The position numbers and the translations under genes were made by a program. 64,000 nucleotides of DNA, taken from positions 62,001-126,000 of the forward strand of contig UQWI01000007.1 of the NCBI GenBank assembly GCA_900544765.1. Reading direction: 5' to 3'. Positions 35,033-44,994 of the stretch are shown here, piece after piece; position 1 is the first letter of the stretch; each line of letters begins with the position of its first letter. The notes beneath the pieces were generated by a model, which made no database searches, was not told the DNA's origin, and worked only from the letters and a program-made list of their open reading frames with translations. This DNA is from an uncultured Eubacteriales bacterium. Lineage in GTDB: Bacteria > Bacillota > Clostridia > Oscillospirales > Oscillospiraceae.

Positions 35033-35227
35033 TTACGGCCAGGCGGAATGCGCTCTTTCGCGCGAGGGAATCGGCTGTCTGCCGGTCCCGCACACGAAGA
35101 ACTTTCCACCGTACTCCAGCGTGTTCTGCAGGGTGTAGGGTTCATGGGAATAGGCGGTGATACCGGCTGGAAAAGAAAAATGCCAGGTCTTGATGGAGTA
35201 GTAGCCATGGTCGATGCCGATGGTCAT
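35033..35227 (-). pseudogene. Truncated ParM/StbA-like plasmid-segregation actin fragment
   Basis: 64 codons. The first about 50 residues (MTIGIDHGYYSIKTWHF, then AGITAYSHEPYTLQNTL, FFVCGTGRQP) match the N-terminus of actin-like ATPases carried by clostridial conjugative elements; ParM proteins are normally over 300 residues. After GRQP the sequence switches to unrelated IPSRERAHSAWP and stops, so the gene is cut. It marks the right-hand edge of the acquired block as the remains of a mobile element. Confidence 0.6.
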
Positions 35228-35513
35228 GGTTTTGCTCACCCTTTCTTGGCTGTTGTTGAAAACTTGGTTTCCTGCTGGTTCAGAGCGAAGCGTATCTTGT
35301 TCTTTCCCAGCTGGTAAACACTTGGAACGTGAGAGGGGGGAAGCGCAAAAAACTCCCCGGCCTGCCAGCCGGAGAGTTCCGAAAAAAGGGCGCACTACCC
35401 CCATGTATTTTGAGGGCTTGAAACTTGCCCGTTTGGGACTTTCGTCAACCTGTCTATTTGACAGGCGCAAACTTCTATTTGACAACGGGGAAAAGGGCCG
35501 CAGAACGCAAAAA

Positions 35514-35555
35514 AGCGGGGCTTCCGACCTGAAAAATCAGGCGGAAGCCCCGCTT
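35514..35555. terminator. Strong hairpin, terminator-like, in the mobile-element remnant
   Basis: AGCGGGGCTTCCG and CGGAAGCCCCGCT form a long stem extended inward by CCTGA/TCAGG around an A-rich loop; an A-run precedes it, so it could end minus-strand transcripts. Confidence 0.55.
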
Positions 35556-35668
35556 CATCTCGTACAAAGCCTTGTTTTTGCCATCTAATGGAAAAGGCAT
35601 CTATGGAAAATCACTTTGGATTTTGGGCTCTAAAAAGCCCGCAAACCCGCATGAATACTGACAAAAAT

Positions 35669-35695
35669 GGGGTGGACATCTAAAGTGTCCACCCC
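35669..35695 (-). terminator. Terminator of the tRNA-fMet transcript
   Basis: GGGGTGGACA/TGTCCACCCC, 10-bp perfect stem, read on the minus strand and followed by ATTTTTG. Confidence 0.85.
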
Positions 35696-35698
35696 AGA

Positions 35699-35776
<78 letters not shown>

Positions 35777-35879
35777 ATATAGACGCACCGGAATGGCAAT
35801 CAAAACTGCCGCCTCTCTGGTGAGCCTTATTATAATATCACATTGCCCTATGCGTGTCAATAGGAAAATTTATCTTTTC

Positions 35880-37760
35880 TCAATACTGCGTCAGCGCGCC
35901 GCTGCGGTAGAGCTCCAGCAGCTCCTGCAGCGCGGTTATGCGGCGGCGGAGGGCTGTGCCCTCGTCGGTGTCGGCTATGTAGCGGCGCTGCGGGAACTCC
36001 TCAATGGAGACGCTGTCGCTCTCCATGTCCACGTTGTCGCTGAGCACCTTGGCCACGCCCTCGAAGGGCCGGTGGCTCTTGAGCCGGATGCCGTGGGAGC
36101 TGTAGATGAGCGTGTAGCCTGCAATGCCGGTGGTCTTTTGATACGCCTTGCAGAAGCCGCCGTCGATGACGAACAGCTTTCCCCCGGCCTTGACCGGGCT
36201 CTCGCCCTTCCTGGCCTTTACGGGGGTGTGACCGTTTATGATGTGGCCGGTGTCGGGGTCGAGGCCGAACTCGGCGAGTATCATGCGCGCAGTGTCCTCG
36301 TTGTCCCAGAACTTGAAGTAAGGGTTGCGCGGTTCGGCCCAGGTGCTTTCGTCGTCGACCATCGCGCGCTCGAAGGTGTGGAACACGCGGCCGGAGAAGG
36401 GGCTGTCGTTGCCGCACCAGAGATACCACATCATGTCTAGGGCGCTCTGGTCGCCGCTCACCCAGGCGCTCTTTACCACGGCGTCGGCGTAGTCCATCAG
36501 CGCCTTGCCGGAGTACCACTTGCCGCCGTGACGCACTTGGGCGAAGCCGCCGTCCTTCGTGAGCGGGATGCATCCGTGGTAGAGCAGGTTGCCGTTGCAG
36601 GTGAGATATGTGCTGCCGCGCTGGTAGATGAAGTTCAGGTGGCGGCGCAGGCTCTGGCTGTCCTCAAAGGCGTCGACGTACTCGTCGACCAGCGCCTGCT
36701 CCTCGCTCGAGAGCCTGTAGGGCTCCGCGGGGTCGATTGTGGGCAGGTGCGTGGTGTTGAGCGGGTAAACGCCCGTGTCGAGCTTCACCGTCCAGTCGTT
36801 GTAATTGATGCGCTCGAGCATCAGACGGTCGTCCATGCCGTAGCCGGGATGGCGCATTATGACCTGGCCCTCAAGCTTGAAGCCTAAGACGGACAGCGCC
36901 AGCTTACGCGTTTTCTTGTCGGATGAACCGTAGACGCGCTCACAGAACTCGGCGAGGGCGCGCAGGCTGACGCCGTAGCGCCGCTCCAGCGTGAGCTCAT
37001 TGCCGTAGTCGCAGGTTATGCGCAGCACGGTGAACACGCAGCTTGGCGAGCCGCAGGCGGCGCCGAGCCATAGGATGTCGTGGTTGCCCCACTGTATGTC
37101 TATGTGCCTCTGGCGCATCAGTGTTTCAACTATGCCGGCCGGCTCCGGGCCGCGGTCAAAGATGTCGCCGACGACGTGCAGTCTGTCGACGGCCAGGCTC
37201 TTTATGAGCGCGGCGAGCGCGGCGATTACGTTGTCGGCCGCGCCGGTGGCAATTATGCTGTCCAGTATCGTGTCGTGATAGCGGTGCTGGTTGGCCTCCT
37301 CGTCGCGCTGGATGTGCAGCAGTTCGTCGAGCACGAATTCCCAGCCGGAGGGCATCTGGCGGCGCACATGCGCACGGGTGTACTTGCTCGAGAGGGTCTC
37401 GGCCAGCAGGCAGAGGTCCTCGAGCGTGTTGCGGAGCTTCTCATCCGTGAGCTCTCCGCGCTCACGCAGCGCGCCCAGCTCCTCGCGCGGGTAGTAGATG
37501 ATGGAGCAGAGCGCGCGGCAGCCCTGCTCGCCGCGCCGCGCCTCAAACAGGCGGCGGACCTTTTCAAGTATGACGCCGGAGCAGTTGTTGAGGATGTGGC
37601 GCACGGCGTCGTATTCGCCGTGCAAGTCGCTGATAAAATGCTCCGTGCCCTTGGGCAGCGTGAGTATGGCCTCGAGGTTTATTATCTCCGAGCAGACCGC
37701 CGCCTCGTTGGGGTACTTCTCCGAGAGCAGCGTGAGATATTCAAGCGAAAACTCGCCCAT
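35880..37760 (-). CDS. fbp: Fructose-1,6-bisphosphatase, class III
   Basis: Gluconeogenic hydrolysis of fructose 1,6-bisphosphate. 626 residues, the large Firmicutes-specific class III enzyme built on a metallophosphoesterase core: ISDLHGEYDAVRHIL, VGDIFDRGPEPAGI, QWGNHDILWLG and a late GHTPVKARKGESP supply the metal ligands. GGAGG is 8 bases before the ATG. Single gene followed by tRNA on the same strand with intervening space. Confidence 0.95.
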   Translation of the reverse strand: MGEFSLEYLTLLSEKYPNEAAVCSEIINLEAILTLPKGTEHFISDLHGEYDAVRHILNNCSGVILEKVRRLFEARRGEQGCRALCSIIYYPREELGALRERGELTDEKLRNTLEDLCLLAETLSSKYTRAHVRRQMPSGWEFVLDELLHIQRDEEANQHRYHDTILDSIIATGAADNVIAALAALIKSLAVDRLHVVGDIFDRGPEPAGIVETLMRQRHIDIQWGNHDILWLGAACGSPSCVFTVLRITCDYGNELTLERRYGVSLRALAEFCERVYGSSDKKTRKLALSVLGFKLEGQVIMRHPGYGMDDRLMLERINYNDWTVKLDTGVYPLNTTHLPTIDPAEPYRLSSEEQALVDEYVDAFEDSQSLRRHLNFIYQRGSTYLTCNGNLLYHGCIPLTKDGGFAQVRHGGKWYSGKALMDYADAVVKSAWVSGDQSALDMMWYLWCGNDSPFSGRVFHTFERAMVDDESTWAEPRNPYFKFWDNEDTARMILAEFGLDPDTGHIINGHTPVKARKGESPVKAGGKLFVIDGGFCKAYQKTTGIAGYTLIYSSHGIRLKSHRPFEGVAKVLSDNVDMESDSVSIEEFPQRRYIADTDEGTALRRRITALQELLELYRSGALTQY

Positions 37761-37809
37761 TGTTTCAGCCTCCTTTTGTGCGCGGCGTTTTGTGTCGGGA
37801 GCGCGAAGC

Positions 37810-38517
37810 TTACAGCGCGCTTATACCCACTGCGTTGGTCAACATGTGGTAGAAGATGGGCGCCCAAATGCTGCCGGAGCGCTCATAGCTCCAGTTGAGG
37901 GCTATGGAGGCGGGGATGTACAGCACGGCGGTCAGCAGATAGAGCGGGTCGATTACGGCGTACTGCCAGACGTGGTAAAAGGAGAAGAGCAGCACGCTGA
38001 CTATCCAGGCGGCGGCGCGGTTCCGGCTGCGGAGCGCGCCGAAGGCCAGGCCGCGGAAAAGAATCTCTTCGACTATCGGCGCCATGAACACCGTCATGGC
38101 GGTGAGCTTGTTCATCCCCTCGGGGGCCATGGCCGTGATGGCTTCGTTGTTCGGCGAGGTCACGGATTGGAGACCGAATATGATGAACAGGGAACTCAAA
38201 AGCATGCTCAGGGCGAGCTCCATGGCGTATCCGCCGAAAACGCCGAGGAGCAGGGAGCCCGGACGCTCCCACGCCGCGTTGAACGAGGCGTGCAGGAAGC
38301 GCCAGAACAGCAGCAGGCAGCAGACAAAGCCTATCGAATAGTATATCAGGTTGAGGTCCACTGTGCTGAGGCCGGGTATGGCGTATGACAGGTATGGCAG
38401 CAGCAGCGGCAGCACGACGATGTGTACCGGCAGGTAGATGAGCGCGGCTATGCGCTCGCCGGGGCGCATGAGGTCTGCAAAGCCGAGGGGGCCTTGGGTA
38501 CTGGGGGTCTGGTTCAT
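37810..38517 (-). CDS. CPBP family intramembrane metalloprotease
   Basis: 235 residues with about seven or eight hydrophobic segments. The CPBP (CAAX/Abi) motifs are present: EEILFRG, with the paired glutamates, and FSFYHVWQY plus the last metal histidine in FYHMLTNA. These proteins are membrane proteases or protease-like, often in stress or bacteriocin self-immunity, but substrate is unknown. Its ATG directly follows the mutS stop (TGAATG), so it is translated from the mutS transcript. Confidence 0.85.
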   Translation of the reverse strand: MNQTPSTQGPLGFADLMRPGERIAALIYLPVHIVVLPLLLPYLSYAIPGLSTVDLNLIYYSIGFVCCLLLFWRFLHASFNAAWERPGSLLLGVFGGYAMELALSMLLSSLFIIFGLQSVTSPNNEAITAMAPEGMNKLTAMTVFMAPIVEEILFRGLAFGALRSRNRAAAWIVSVLLFSFYHVWQYAVIDPLYLLTAVLYIPASIALNWSYERSGSIWAPIFYHMLTNAVGISAL

Positions 38518-41139
38518 TCAGGGGGCCAACTTTCTCTTTAGTTCGTAGAGCAGGTTCATCGCCTCAATGGGCGAAATTACGTCGAGCTGCGCGGCCCGCA
38601 GGGCGTCTAGGACTTCCTCCTCGGAGCTCTGGCCGAAGGTCAGCTGGGCGGGCTCTTCAACAACGGGGGCAGCGGGACGGCAGGCGGAGGCGTTCAGCTC
38701 ACGCAGGCACTCCTTGGCGCGCTCAACCAGCTCGTCGGGTACGCCGGCCAGGGCCGCGACTTCGATGCCGTAGCTGTCGTCCGCCGCGCCGCGCACTATG
38801 CGGCGCAGGAAAATGACGCCGCCGTCCTGCTTCCGGGCGGTGATGGAATAGTTCTTCATGCCGTCTATGCTGCCTTCGAGCTCAGTGAGCTCGTGATAGT
38901 GCGTGGCGAGCATGGTCTTAGCGCCGAGCTTCTTCTTGTCGGCGCAGTACTCGAGCACGGCGCGGGCTATGGCCATGCCGTCGTAGGTCGAAGTGCCGCG
39001 GCCTATCTCATCGAGGATGATTAGGCTGTGCCTCGTTGCGCTCTTTAATATGTCCGCGACCTCCGTCATCTCCACCATGAAGGTGCTGCGGCCGCTTGTG
39101 AGGTCGTCCGAGGCGCCGATTCGCGTGAATACGCGGTCGACTATGCCTATGTTGGCGCTCCTGGCGGGCACGAAGGAGCCCATCTGGGCCATCAGGACGA
39201 TGAGCGCGGTCTGGCGCATGTATGTGCTCTTACCGGCCATGTTCGGTCCGGTTATGAGCGACAGACGGTCGGTCGTGAGGTTCAGGAAGGTGTCGTTTGG
39301 GACGAATCGCGTCTCCTTCTGAGTGAGCTCGACCATGGGGTGGCGGCCGTCGTGTATGTCTATCGCGCCGGACTCGTCCACCTCTGGGCAGACATAGCCG
39401 TTGCGCGAGGCCGCATCGGCGAAGGAGCACAGCGCGTCGAGCGTGGCGAGCTTTTCCGCCACGGCCTGCACACGCGTGACCCAGGAGGCGACTTCGGCGC
39501 GTATCTGGCAGAATATCTCGTACTCTAGGCTGCAAATACGCTCTCTCGCGCCGGTTATCTCGCTCTCCACCGTCTTGAGCTCGGTGTTTATATAGCGCTC
39601 ACGGTTTGTCAGCGTCTGTTTGCGCACATAGTCCGAGGGCAGCTGCTCTATTTTTACGCTGCTCGGCACCTCGATGTAGTAGCCGAACACCTTGTTGTAT
39701 CCGACCTTGAGCTTCTTTATGCCGGTGCGCTCCTGCTCGCGGCGCTCTATCTCAGCGATGAAGTACACCGCGTTCTCGCGTATCGTGCGCAGGCGCTCCA
39801 CCTCCTCGGAGTAGCCGGGCTTGAGCACTCCGCCGTCGCGTATGGAGAAGGGCGGCTCCGGCGCGATGGCGTCGTCAATGAGCTTGTGCAGCTCCGCGAG
39901 GTCCTCCATCGCGGCGCAGTCGGACAGCATCGCGCTCTTGCAGTTTGAGAGCAGCCGCTTTATCTCCGGCAGGCGCTCGCAGCCCTGGGCAAGCGAGATG
40001 AGGTCGCGCCCGTTGGCCGCCTGATAGACCGCGCGGGAGACCAGCCTGGCCAAATCGGACATGCCGGTCATGGCTTGGCGCAGCTCCTGGCGCACGACGC
40101 CCTCGTTCACAAGCTCCTTGACCGCGGACAGGCGGCGGCGTATGGCGGGTATGCTCAGCAGGGGCATTTCGATCCAGGAGCGCAGCATGCGGGAGCCCAT
40201 GGGCGTACAGGTGTGGTCGAGTACCCAGAGCAGGCTGCCCCGCTTGTCGCCCGTGCGCTGGTTCTTGGTGAGCTCCAGGCTGTTTCGCGCGGCCCAGTCG
40301 AGCTCCATGAACTGGTTGTTCTGTATAATCTCGACGCGGTTTATATGGGATATGTCGCACTTCTGCGTCTCCTCGATATAGCGCAGCAGCGCCGCGCAGG
40401 AGAGCAGGGCCGCGTCGCTCGTGAGGCCCAGGTCGCCGGCGCTGTTTGCGGAGAACTGCCTGCAAACAAGCTCCTCGGCCCCTTCGGGCGAAAAGCGCTC
40501 GCCGTCTGGCTCGAGCGCGCAGCTCAGGTGCAGGTGCAGGAACTCCACGAGCTTCTTGTTGCCCATTGCGCGCCTGCTGAGCACGGCCTCGCGCGGGGCG
40601 AAGCCGCCCAGCTCGTTCGTGAGGTGCAGCAGGGCGTTGTCGGCGTAGCTGACGGAGAAGAACTCGCCTGTCGAGACGTCGCATATCGCGGCGGCGCCGT
40701 GGCTGCGGTCGAGGTAGACGGCGGCGAGGTAGTTGCCGCGCCCCTTCTCGAGCATGGACTCGCTGGTGACCGTGCCGGGGGTGATGACCCGGATGACGTC
40801 GCGCTTCACAAGGCCCTTGGCCTTGGCCGGGTCCTCGAGCTGCTCGCAGACGGCGACCTTGAACCCGGCGCGCAGCAGCTCCGTTATGTACATGTCCGCC
40901 GACTGGTACGGCACGCCGCACATGGGCGTCTGCTCTCCGGCGGGCTTGTTGCGGTCCCGCGTCGTCAGCGTCAAATCCAGCTGCTGGGAGGCTGTGATGG
41001 CGTCCTCGTCGAACATCTCGTAGAAGTCGCCCAGGCGGAAGAAAAGTATGCAGTCGTTATACCGGCTCTTTACTTCGTTGTACTGCCGCTTGAAGGGGGT
41101 CAGCCCGTCGTCAACGGCCTTTTCCTTCTTCGTAGCCAT
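38518..41139 (-). CDS. mutS: DNA mismatch repair protein MutS
   Basis: 873 residues. The N-terminal mismatch-binding domain has LGDFYEMFDEDA with the phenylalanine-x-glutamate wedge; the ATPase has Walker A TGPNMAGKSTYMRQ and Walker B ILDEIGRGTSTYDG. Recognises base mismatches and recruits MutL, encoded 1.7 kb away on the other strand. Its ATG overlaps the miaB stop by one base. Confidence 0.97.
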   Translation of the reverse strand: MATKKEKAVDDGLTPFKRQYNEVKSRYNDCILFFRLGDFYEMFDEDAITASQQLDLTLTTRDRNKPAGEQTPMCGVPYQSADMYITELLRAGFKVAVCEQLEDPAKAKGLVKRDVIRVITPGTVTSESMLEKGRGNYLAAVYLDRSHGAAAICDVSTGEFFSVSYADNALLHLTNELGGFAPREAVLSRRAMGNKKLVEFLHLHLSCALEPDGERFSPEGAEELVCRQFSANSAGDLGLTSDAALLSCAALLRYIEETQKCDISHINRVEIIQNNQFMELDWAARNSLELTKNQRTGDKRGSLLWVLDHTCTPMGSRMLRSWIEMPLLSIPAIRRRLSAVKELVNEGVVRQELRQAMTGMSDLARLVSRAVYQAANGRDLISLAQGCERLPEIKRLLSNCKSAMLSDCAAMEDLAELHKLIDDAIAPEPPFSIRDGGVLKPGYSEEVERLRTIRENAVYFIAEIERREQERTGIKKLKVGYNKVFGYYIEVPSSVKIEQLPSDYVRKQTLTNRERYINTELKTVESEITGARERICSLEYEIFCQIRAEVASWVTRVQAVAEKLATLDALCSFADAASRNGYVCPEVDESGAIDIHDGRHPMVELTQKETRFVPNDTFLNLTTDRLSLITGPNMAGKSTYMRQTALIVLMAQMGSFVPARSANIGIVDRVFTRIGASDDLTSGRSTFMVEMTEVADILKSATRHSLIILDEIGRGTSTYDGMAIARAVLEYCADKKKLGAKTMLATHYHELTELEGSIDGMKNYSITARKQDGGVIFLRRIVRGAADDSYGIEVAALAGVPDELVERAKECLRELNASACRPAAPVVEEPAQLTFGQSSEEEVLDALRAAQLDVISPIEAMNLLYELKRKLAP

Positions 41140-42560
41140 CAGTCCTCCTTGACGGGCGTGCCGTAGAGCGCCCAGGTGTTTCCGTCGGTTATGTCGGCGT
41201 AGACGAATTTGCCCACCAGGCCTTCGTCGCCGGACATGTGCACCAGCCTGCCGCCGTTCGTGCGGGCGGAGAGGTTGTAGGGCGCCTTGCCGGTCACGCC
41301 GTCGACCAGCACGCGCTGCCGCGTACCTATATATGCCCGGTGCTTCTCCGCGCTTATCTCGTTTGCGCGCTCTACCAGGCGGTCGAACCAGCGCTGCTTT
41401 TCATCGCGGGATACGGGGTCGGGCATCGCGGCGGCCTTAGTCCCCTCGCGTGCGGAGAAGATGAAGGTGAACATCGCGTCGTAGCGCACTTCTTCTATGA
41501 GGCTCATCGTGTCCTCAAAGTCGGCCTCCGTCTCACCGGGGAAGCCGACGATAATATCCGTAGTAAGTACGAGCTCCGGCATCAATTCGCGTGCCAGGCG
41601 TACTTCTTCGAGGTATTTCTCGCGATTGTAGTGGCGGTTCATCTCGTGCAGGACCCTGTCGGAGCCGCTCTGCACGGGCAGGTGGATGTGCTTGGCGCAC
41701 TTCTCGCACTCGGCCATGGTGCGGAAGAGCTTTTCCGTGGCGTCGCGCGGGTGGCTGGTCATGAAGCGGATGAGGAAGTCGCCGGGGATGTCGTTGATGG
41801 CGCGGATGAGGTCGGCGAAGTCGCGCCCCTCGTCCAGATCCTTGCCGTAGCTGTTTACGTTCTGGCCGAGCAGCGTGATGTCCTTGTACCCGGCCTCGAC
41901 GAGCTGCCTGGCCTCGGCGACCACGTCGTCGAAGCGGCGGGAGCGCTCGCGCCCGCGCACATACGGGACGATGCAGTAGGTGCAGAAATTGTTGCAGCCG
42001 TACATGATGCTCAGCCAGGCCTTCACTTTCCCGGAACGCCTGACGGGCAGGCCCTCGGCCACCACGCCCTCGCTCGGCGGCGCGTCGAACACGCGCTTGC
42101 CGGTGTCCCGCGCCTGCTTGTAGAGCTCCGGGAAGCGCCAGAGCTCGTGCGGGCCGAAGACCAGGTCGACCACGCGGAAGCTCTTCCTGAGTTTCTCGGC
42201 CATGTGGGGCTGCTGCACCATGCAGCCGCAGACTGCTACAAGCAGGTTCGGGTTTTTGGCCTTCGCGTGGACAAGCGCGCCGACGTTGCCGAGCACGCGC
42301 ATCTCCGCGTGCTCGCGTATGGCGCAGGTGTTTACAACGATGAGGTCGGCCTCGGCCTCGCTGTCGGTGAAGCCGTAGCCCATCAGCTCTATGTAGCCGC
42401 GAATTTCCTCGCTGTCGGCCTCGTTCTGCTGGCAGCCGTAGGTGTCGACAAGCGCCAGCGGCTGCCTGCCGAGCGCCTGGATGCGCTCGCGTATCTCAAA
42501 GCATATCTCGCGCTGCCGCGCGAGCTCGTCGGCGGAAATCTCAACTCTCTTGTATGGCAT
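41139..42560 (-). CDS. miaB: tRNA-2-methylthio-N6-dimethylallyladenosine synthase MiaB
   Basis: Adds the methylthio group to i6A37 in tRNAs reading UNN codons; acts after MiaA, encoded at 46.4 kb. 473 residues: N-terminal UPF0004 domain with cluster cysteines (DTYGCQQNEADSE, VNTCAIREHA, AVCGCMVQ), radical SAM motif YGCNNFCTYCIVP, and a C-terminal TRAM domain (IGTRQRVLVDG...). Start ATG 42560 lies 8 bases after AGGAG; the longer frame upstream is not supported. Confidence 0.95.
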   Translation of the reverse strand: MPYKRVEISADELARQREICFEIRERIQALGRQPLALVDTYGCQQNEADSEEIRGYIELMGYGFTDSEAEADLIVVNTCAIREHAEMRVLGNVGALVHAKAKNPNLLVAVCGCMVQQPHMAEKLRKSFRVVDLVFGPHELWRFPELYKQARDTGKRVFDAPPSEGVVAEGLPVRRSGKVKAWLSIMYGCNNFCTYCIVPYVRGRERSRRFDDVVAEARQLVEAGYKDITLLGQNVNSYGKDLDEGRDFADLIRAINDIPGDFLIRFMTSHPRDATEKLFRTMAECEKCAKHIHLPVQSGSDRVLHEMNRHYNREKYLEEVRLARELMPELVLTTDIIVGFPGETEADFEDTMSLIEEVRYDAMFTFIFSAREGTKAAAMPDPVSRDEKQRWFDRLVERANEISAEKHRAYIGTRQRVLVDGVTGKAPYNLSARTNGGRLVHMSGDEGLVGKFVYADITDGNTWALYGTPVKED

Positions 42561-42837
42561 ATAATAAACTCCTAAAAATAATAAACAGGTTTCAGGCTTG
42601 CGCCGTGCGAGACGAGGCGAAAGCGGCTTCTGATTTATCCGTCGGGGGCTTCGTCCCGGACGGGCGCCGCCTCCCGCGTCCTGAGGCGCGCGGCACAGGG
42701 CGGGGGATATCCGGCCGCAGCGCGCCCGGTAATTCAGCGGGCTGCAATCTGCCCGGACTGATTTTAGCATTTATGGCTGGAAAGTTCAACGCCTTTCAAT
42801 TATAATAGGAGAAAACATCGAAACAACGAGGTGCATT

Positions 42838-44760
42838 ATGCCCAGAATAAATATACTTTCCCCGCATGTCGCGGACCTCATCGCGGCGGGCGAGGTTGTG
42901 GAGCGGCCCGCGTCGGCGGTCAAGGAGCTTGTCGAGAACGCCATAGACGCAGGGGCCAGGAACATAACGGTTGAGATAAGAGGCGGCGGCGCGGAGCTCA
43001 TCCGCGTGACCGACGACGGCTGCGGCATGTCCGCCGAGGACGCGGGCGTGGCCTTCCTGCGCCACGCCACCAGCAAGCTGCATGACGAGCGCGGTCTGGA
43101 GGCCATAGGCACGCTGGGCTTCAGGGGCGAGGCGCTCGCGGCCATATCCAGCGTTTCGCACATAGAGCTCTCCACCTGCGAGCGCGGGGCCATGGAGGGG
43201 ACGTACATGCGCCTTGACGCCGGGGACATCATGGAGATGCGGCCCGACGGCGCGCCCGAGGGCACGAGCATATCCGTGCGCGGGCTCTTCTACAACACGC
43301 CCGCGCGGCGCAAGTTCCTCAAGAGCGATCGCGCAGAGGGCGTGTCCTGCGTACAGGCGGCCATGCGCTGCGCGCTGGGCAGGCCGGACGTCTCCATCCG
43401 CTGCATCCGGGACGGCAAGGAGGAGTTCTTCACTCCGGGCGACAGCCGCGCCGAGAGCGCGATATACGCGCTTCTGGGCCGTGACCTGGCCCTGGGCATG
43501 CTGCCGGTGGCCTCGGCGGAGGGGCTGGGGCCTGTGCGCGCTTCGGGCTTCACCGGGGCCCCGACTACGGGGCGCGGCAGCCGCAGCGCGCAGTATTTCT
43601 TCGTGAACGGCCGGTATATCAAGAGCCAGCTGCTGCAGGCGGCGGTGGAGCAGGCCTATCGCGGCACGCTGCTCACCGGAAAGTTTCCCGCCTGCGTCAT
43701 ATACCTCACGCTGAACGCGGCGGCGGTGGATGTGAACGTGCACCCGACGAAGATGGAGGTCAAGTTCTCCGACGAGCGTGCGGTGTTCAACGCCGTACAC
43801 TACGCCGTGCTGGGCGCGCTGGAGGAAAAGCTCGCGCCGGTGGAGGCGGCGGAGCGCCCGCCGGTGAAGTTCTCCTCCGGCGCCGACCGGGGCGAGGCGG
43901 AGAACGAGCGCCCGGCCCGGGGCGCTCCGCGCTGGTTCGGCGGCTTCGGCCGCAGGGAAGAGCCGGAGAATGACGCCGGCGCCATGTCCTTCAGCAGCCC
44001 GGCCTCCGGGGTGCAGACCAGCTTCGACCTCAGCTCCAGGCCCGCCGCGTGGAGCGGCAGGCTCGAGCCGCCTCCGGCCCGCGTGCCGTCCGCCCCGCTG
44101 CCAAAGCAGACTGAGGCCGCGCCTGAAGAGACGCCGGACGTGGCCTGGACGCGCGAAGAGGCTCCCGCCTGCATGGAGAGCGCGCCGGAGACCGAGCCGG
44201 TGCGCGTGATAGGCGAGGCGCTGGGCCTGTACATACTCGCGCAGCAGGGCGACGCCCTGGTCATCATAGACAAGCACGCCGCGCACGAGCGCATGCTCTA
44301 TGACTCGCTGATGGAACGCGACGCACCCGCCAACAGCCAGACGCTGCTCGAGCCGGTGACCTTCACCGCCTCCGCAGACTGCGCCGCCGCGCTCGAGGCC
44401 AATGCCGGGACGCTCGCCGCGCTGGGCTTTGATTACGACTCATTCGGCAGCAACGCCTTCATACTCCGCGCCGCACCGGCGACGCTCTCGCCGCAGGAGG
44501 CGGCGGCCGCCCTGGAGGAGGCGGGCGAGGCCCTGGCCGCCTCGCGCAAGCCGGACATAGCCAACGCCCGGGCGGAATTGCTCAAGACCGTGGCCTGCAA
44601 GGCGGCCATCAAGGCCGGGCCGAGCAGCGAGCCGGAGGAAATCGCCCGCCTGGCCGAGGCAGTGTGCTCCGGCCGCGTGCGCTACTGCCCGCACGGCAGG
44701 CCCGTGTCCTGGGTGCTGACTAGGAAGGACTTGGACAAACAATTTAAGCGGATAGTGTAA
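42838..44760 (+). CDS. mutL: DNA mismatch repair protein MutL
   Basis: 640 residues. GHKL ATPase: LIAAGEVVERPASAVKELVENAIDAG and DDGCGM, then GFRGEALAAIS. A disordered proline-rich linker spans about 345-450. C-terminal endonuclease motifs DKHAAHERMLYD (a DQHAxxE variant), ACKAAIKAG and CPHGRP indicate a nicking-competent MutL, as expected in a bacterium without MutH. Divergent from miaB-mutS. RBS GAGGT before ATG. Confidence 0.96.
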   Translation: MPRINILSPHVADLIAAGEVVERPASAVKELVENAIDAGARNITVEIRGGGAELIRVTDDGCGMSAEDAGVAFLRHATSKLHDERGLEAIGTLGFRGEALAAISSVSHIELSTCERGAMEGTYMRLDAGDIMEMRPDGAPEGTSISVRGLFYNTPARRKFLKSDRAEGVSCVQAAMRCALGRPDVSIRCIRDGKEEFFTPGDSRAESAIYALLGRDLALGMLPVASAEGLGPVRASGFTGAPTTGRGSRSAQYFFVNGRYIKSQLLQAAVEQAYRGTLLTGKFPACVIYLTLNAAAVDVNVHPTKMEVKFSDERAVFNAVHYAVLGALEEKLAPVEAAERPPVKFSSGADRGEAENERPARGAPRWFGGFGRREEPENDAGAMSFSSPASGVQTSFDLSSRPAAWSGRLEPPPARVPSAPLPKQTEAAPEETPDVAWTREEAPACMESAPETEPVRVIGEALGLYILAQQGDALVIIDKHAAHERMLYDSLMERDAPANSQTLLEPVTFTASADCAAALEANAGTLAALGFDYDSFGSNAFILRAAPATLSPQEAAAALEEAGEALAASRKPDIANARAELLKTVACKAAIKAGPSSEPEEIARLAEAVCSGRVRYCPHGRPVSWVLTRKDLDKQFKRIV

Positions 44761-44994
44761 CTTTGGGGGCAGACGCTTGCAGCGTGGGCACACGCCGCAG
44801 CAGCGTTCGCGAGTGCTCTGTAGGCGACAGCGCCGCGCCGCCGCTCTCGCGTGAGCGAGAAACGGGCCGCGACATTGAAGTTGATGTCGGGCTGGCGATA
44901 TACGCGCGTGGTTGAGGGTTCGATGTAGGGGGCTTATCGTCCCCGCCTGCCCGTGGGAGGGATGTGCTGCGGATGCCGCGGCGTCGGTAACACA

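Noticed and set aside
35214..35588. A 124-codon plus-strand frame beside the ParM fragment
   Set aside because: It overlaps the ParM fragment antisense and the hairpin at 35514, with no start signal.
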